Assembly (NCBI GenBank): GCA_017517985.1
Contig: JAFWWX010000245.1
Span: 1 to 6,354, forward strand
Direction: 5' to 3'
From: Clostridia bacterium
GTDB lineage: Bacteria > Bacillota_A > Clostridia > Oscillospirales > CAG-382
DNA length: 6,354 nucleotides
Positions 6,216 to 6,354 of the stretch are shown in pieces; position 1 is the stretch's first letter; every line of letters starts with the position of its first letter. Both the position numbers and the translations under genes were made by a program. The notes under the pieces were generated by a model. The model saw nothing but the letters and a program-made list of their open reading frames with translations, made no database searches and had not been told where the DNA came from.

Positions 6216-6354
6216 TGCCACGCTCTTTTCCGTGCCATTCACACATTCCACTTCACCTACCACAGGCTCTGCGGTACTATCCAAAATCGCAAGGTAATGA
6301 CCCTCTCCATTTACCAGATGCGGCCAAATTCGCATAGTACGCTCTATCCCTTTC
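6216..6354 (-). pseudogene. Fragment of an RsmB/RsmF-like (NOL1/NOP2/Sun family) rRNA cytosine methyltransferase
   Basis: Read on the minus strand from the window end, the frame gives KGIERT, MRIWPHLVNGEGHYLAIL (6335 down to 6282) and then DSTAEPVVGEVE. The pattern R-(L/I)-W-P-H-x-x-x-G-E-G-H-(F/Y)-x-A-x-L is the characteristic end of the methyltransferase core in RsmF-like m5C rRNA methyltransferases, before their C-terminal RNA-binding part. The frame is cut at its N-terminal side by the window edge and at its C-terminal side near 6216, where sequence becomes antisense prfA. Hand-counted G+C here is about 50%, against roughly 41% in the adjoining prfA part, consistent with a different origin. 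The fragment is too short to say whether the full gene is intact elsewhere. Confidence 0.7.

Noticed and set aside
5787..6335. 182-codon open frame on the minus strand
   Set aside because: Only its first 40 codons look like a real protein (RsmF-like fragment). The rest is antisense prfA, so the frame is an artefact of the junction near 6215.

Overview
The window looks like a piece of chromosome, quite possibly a short metagenomic contig, from a low-G+C Firmicute. A Clostridia member of the Ruminococcaceae/Oscillospiraceae kind is my best guess. This rests on the roughly 40% G+C, AAGG/GGAGG-type ribosome binding sites, and the families present: a DUF951 protein next to prfA, a three-repeat S1-domain protein, and a ClpA/ClpC-type unfoldase. 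It is inference, because there is no rRNA or other marker gene.

Layout. Positions 2-3815 (+) carry the C-terminal 360 codons of a Clp-family AAA+ unfoldase, overlapped by 8 nt by a 912-residue ten-helix membrane protein. The latter keeps the whole P2-type ATPase architecture, but every diagnostic catalytic motif is replaced: the phosphorylation loop, TGES, TGD, GDGxND and PEGLP. It is the most unusual item here, an apparent pseudo-P-type ATPase made from the same message as a Clp unfoldase. Two strong hairpins at 3869-3942 close this operon and the convergent one facing it.

Positions 5169 down to 3985 (-) hold an S1 RNA-binding protein followed by a 60-residue single-helix membrane protein. 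An AT-rich divergent intergenic region (5170-5492) contains a near-consensus extended -10 promoter that reads rightward into a DUF951 protein and prfA (release factor 1).

prfA is broken. Its homology stops at about 6215, before the GGQ catalytic domain. The last ~139 nt instead encode, on the minus strand, the end of an RsmB/RsmF-like rRNA methyltransferase core, at a visibly higher G+C (about 50% by hand count). This is either a chimeric assembly end or a real rearrangement breakpoint.

Functionally, the right half is translation-related (S1 protein, DUF951, RF1). The left half pairs protein unfolding with a membrane protein that has probably lost ion-pumping activity. No CRISPR array, tRNA, rRNA, insertion sequence or riboswitch was recognised.
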